From positions 1-5,995 of the forward strand of contig JAUVAE010000044.1 in the NCBI GenBank assembly GCA_030591905.1: a DNA stretch of 5,995 nucleotides. Direction: 5' to 3'. Positions 5,563 to 5,995 of this stretch are shown in pieces; the stretch's first letter is position 1; the number at the start of each line of letters is the position of its first letter. A program made the position numbers and the translations under genes. The notes under the pieces are model-generated. The model worked only from the letters and a program-made list of their open reading frames with translations, was not told where the DNA came from and did no database searches. This DNA comes from Candidatus Komeilibacteria bacterium. GTDB taxonomy: Bacteria > Patescibacteriota > Patescibacteriia > UBA1558 > S5-K13.

Positions 5563-5775
5563 TTACTTCTGGCACTTCGGACAATACCTAGTTCCTCGAC
5601 CAGCTACTCGAATCTTTTTAATTATTCCTTTCTGACAGCTAAAACATTCTCTATTTTCTTGGCCATAAACTTTTAATCTTTTAATAAAATTTCCTTGGCG
5701 ACCATGAGCATCTTTATAATTATTAAAAGTTGTACCTCGATATTTAATAGCTAATTTTAAAACTTGCTTAATAGC
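5563..5775 (-). pseudogene. mutM: Formamidopyrimidine-DNA glycosylase, C-terminal remnant (zinc finger only)
   Basis: Reading back from 5775 gives 70 codons that match the end of Fpg/MutM, the enzyme that removes 8-oxoguanine and related bases from DNA: A-I-K-Q-V-L-K-L-A-I (last helix of the H2TH domain), R-G-T-T-F-N-N-Y, a D-A-H-G-R-Q-G-N-F stretch, L-K-V-Y-G, and a zinc finger C-x2-C-x17-C-x2-C with the DNA-contacting G-R-G-T before Y-C-P-K-C-Q-K. Fpg is usually about 270-290 residues, so roughly the first three quarters are missing: the catalytic N-terminal Pro-Glu, the beta-sandwich and most of the H2TH domain. The frame contains no ATG, GTG or TTG, and an in-frame TAA (5778-5776) directly precedes it, so it cannot be translated on its own in the normal way. 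It lies in the same frame as the patatin gene upstream, separated by that gene's TAA, one TAT codon and this second TAA. The zinc finger has no disabling changes, so the loss looks recent, or the junction is an assembly fault. Confidence 0.85.
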
Positions 5776-5781
5776 TTAATA

Positions 5782-5995
5782 TTAATTTATTAATCTTTTT
5801 ATTTTCAATAAATTCTCTCTAACAGACTGAGCTCCTTTATTAATAATTTCTCTTTCCTTAGAAGCTGATTCAATTAAAGAATAATTTCCTAAATTAGGCT
5901 GAATTAAAACATGCTTTTTATTATTTGATAAATCCTTCAATTTCAAAAACATTATTTCATTTTGCATTAATTTTAAGCTAGCATCTAATAAAACC
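5782..5995 (-). CDS. Patatin-like phospholipase, C-terminal part (5' end outside window)
   Basis: The frame is open to the right edge (V-L-L-D-A-S-L-K-L before the ATG at 5967), so the gene begins beyond 5995 and this ATG is internal. The 70 visible residues match the end of bacterial patatin-like (RssA/NTE-type) proteins: A-S-L-K-L-M-Q-N-E-I helix, a Lys-rich stretch, then H-V-L-I-Q-P-N-L-G-N-Y-S-L and the final helix with K-E-R-E-I-I-N-K-G. In the family the I-x-P-x-L/V-G-x-x-S/G-L segment is near the C-terminus. The catalytic G-x-S-x-G and D-G-(A/G) motifs would lie upstream of what is visible. The members are serine-Asp lipid acyl hydrolases. The protein ends at a normal place for the family, so this gene is probably intact at its 3' end despite the mutM remnant beginning six bases later. 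Confidence 0.72.
   Translation of the reverse strand, partial: VLLDASLKLMQNEIMFLKLKDLSNNKKHVLIQPNLGNYSLIESASKEREIINKGAQSVRENLLKIKRLIN

Noticed and set aside
5782..5967. A separate 61-residue gene starting at the ATG at 5967
   Set aside because: The frame continues open to the window edge with residues that belong to the patatin C-terminus, so the ATG is internal to a longer gene.
1..5995. Alternative genetic code with UGA as glycine (as in Gracilibacteria/SR1)
   Set aside because: All recognised domains read through without any in-frame UGA, glycines are encoded by GGN, and the one broken gene is explained by a frameshift at an A-run and not by UGA.

Overview
The window is strongly AT-rich and comes from a bacterium with small, loosely packed surface-protein genes. 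Every complete gene ends in TAA, and UGA is never needed as a stop or as an amino acid. The best fit is a member of the Patescibacteria (Candidate Phyla Radiation). The reasons are the protein architectures: thrombospondin-3-like calcium repeats followed by a membrane segment and a CAP domain, a Cache-like sensor joined to a cohesin domain, and secreted Ig-like repeat proteins. This placement is inference from gene content; no rRNA or other marker is present.

Layout, left to right. Bases 1-603 (+) are the 3' end of a large secreted repeat protein, closed by a strong bidirectional terminator (631-662). Bases 761-1423 (-) hold a 220-residue unrecognised protein with an R-x4-H motif of HEPN type; it lies between two partial copies of the terminator sequence, as if inserted there. 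Bases 1424-1799 contain no gene but do contain promoters and a leader: a good promoter (1593-1621), then a perfect 14-base inverted repeat (1636-1649 / 1780-1793) whose right arm covers the ribosome binding site of the next gene. Bases 1800-3215 (+) encode a membrane-anchored CAP-domain protein with calcium-binding repeats. Bases 3365-5460 (+) encode one long surface protein (Cache-like sensor, three membrane segments, cohesin domain, two beta-sandwich domains) that is broken by a -1 frameshift in a run of six A at 4617-4622. A terminator follows (5483-5521).

On the minus strand at the right edge is the 3' end of a patatin-like phospholipase gene (5782-5995, continuing beyond the window). Directly after its stop codon lies a startless 70-codon C-terminal piece of formamidopyrimidine-DNA glycosylase (5563-5775) with its zinc finger intact.

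Three of the loci (1-603, 1800-3215, 3365-5460) encode proteins of the cell exterior, so the window reads as an envelope and surface island. The most interesting points are the possible RNA switch in front of the CAP gene, the HEPN-like gene between duplicated terminator halves, the frameshifted sensor-cohesin protein that has no cytoplasmic output domain, and the patatin/mutM junction.
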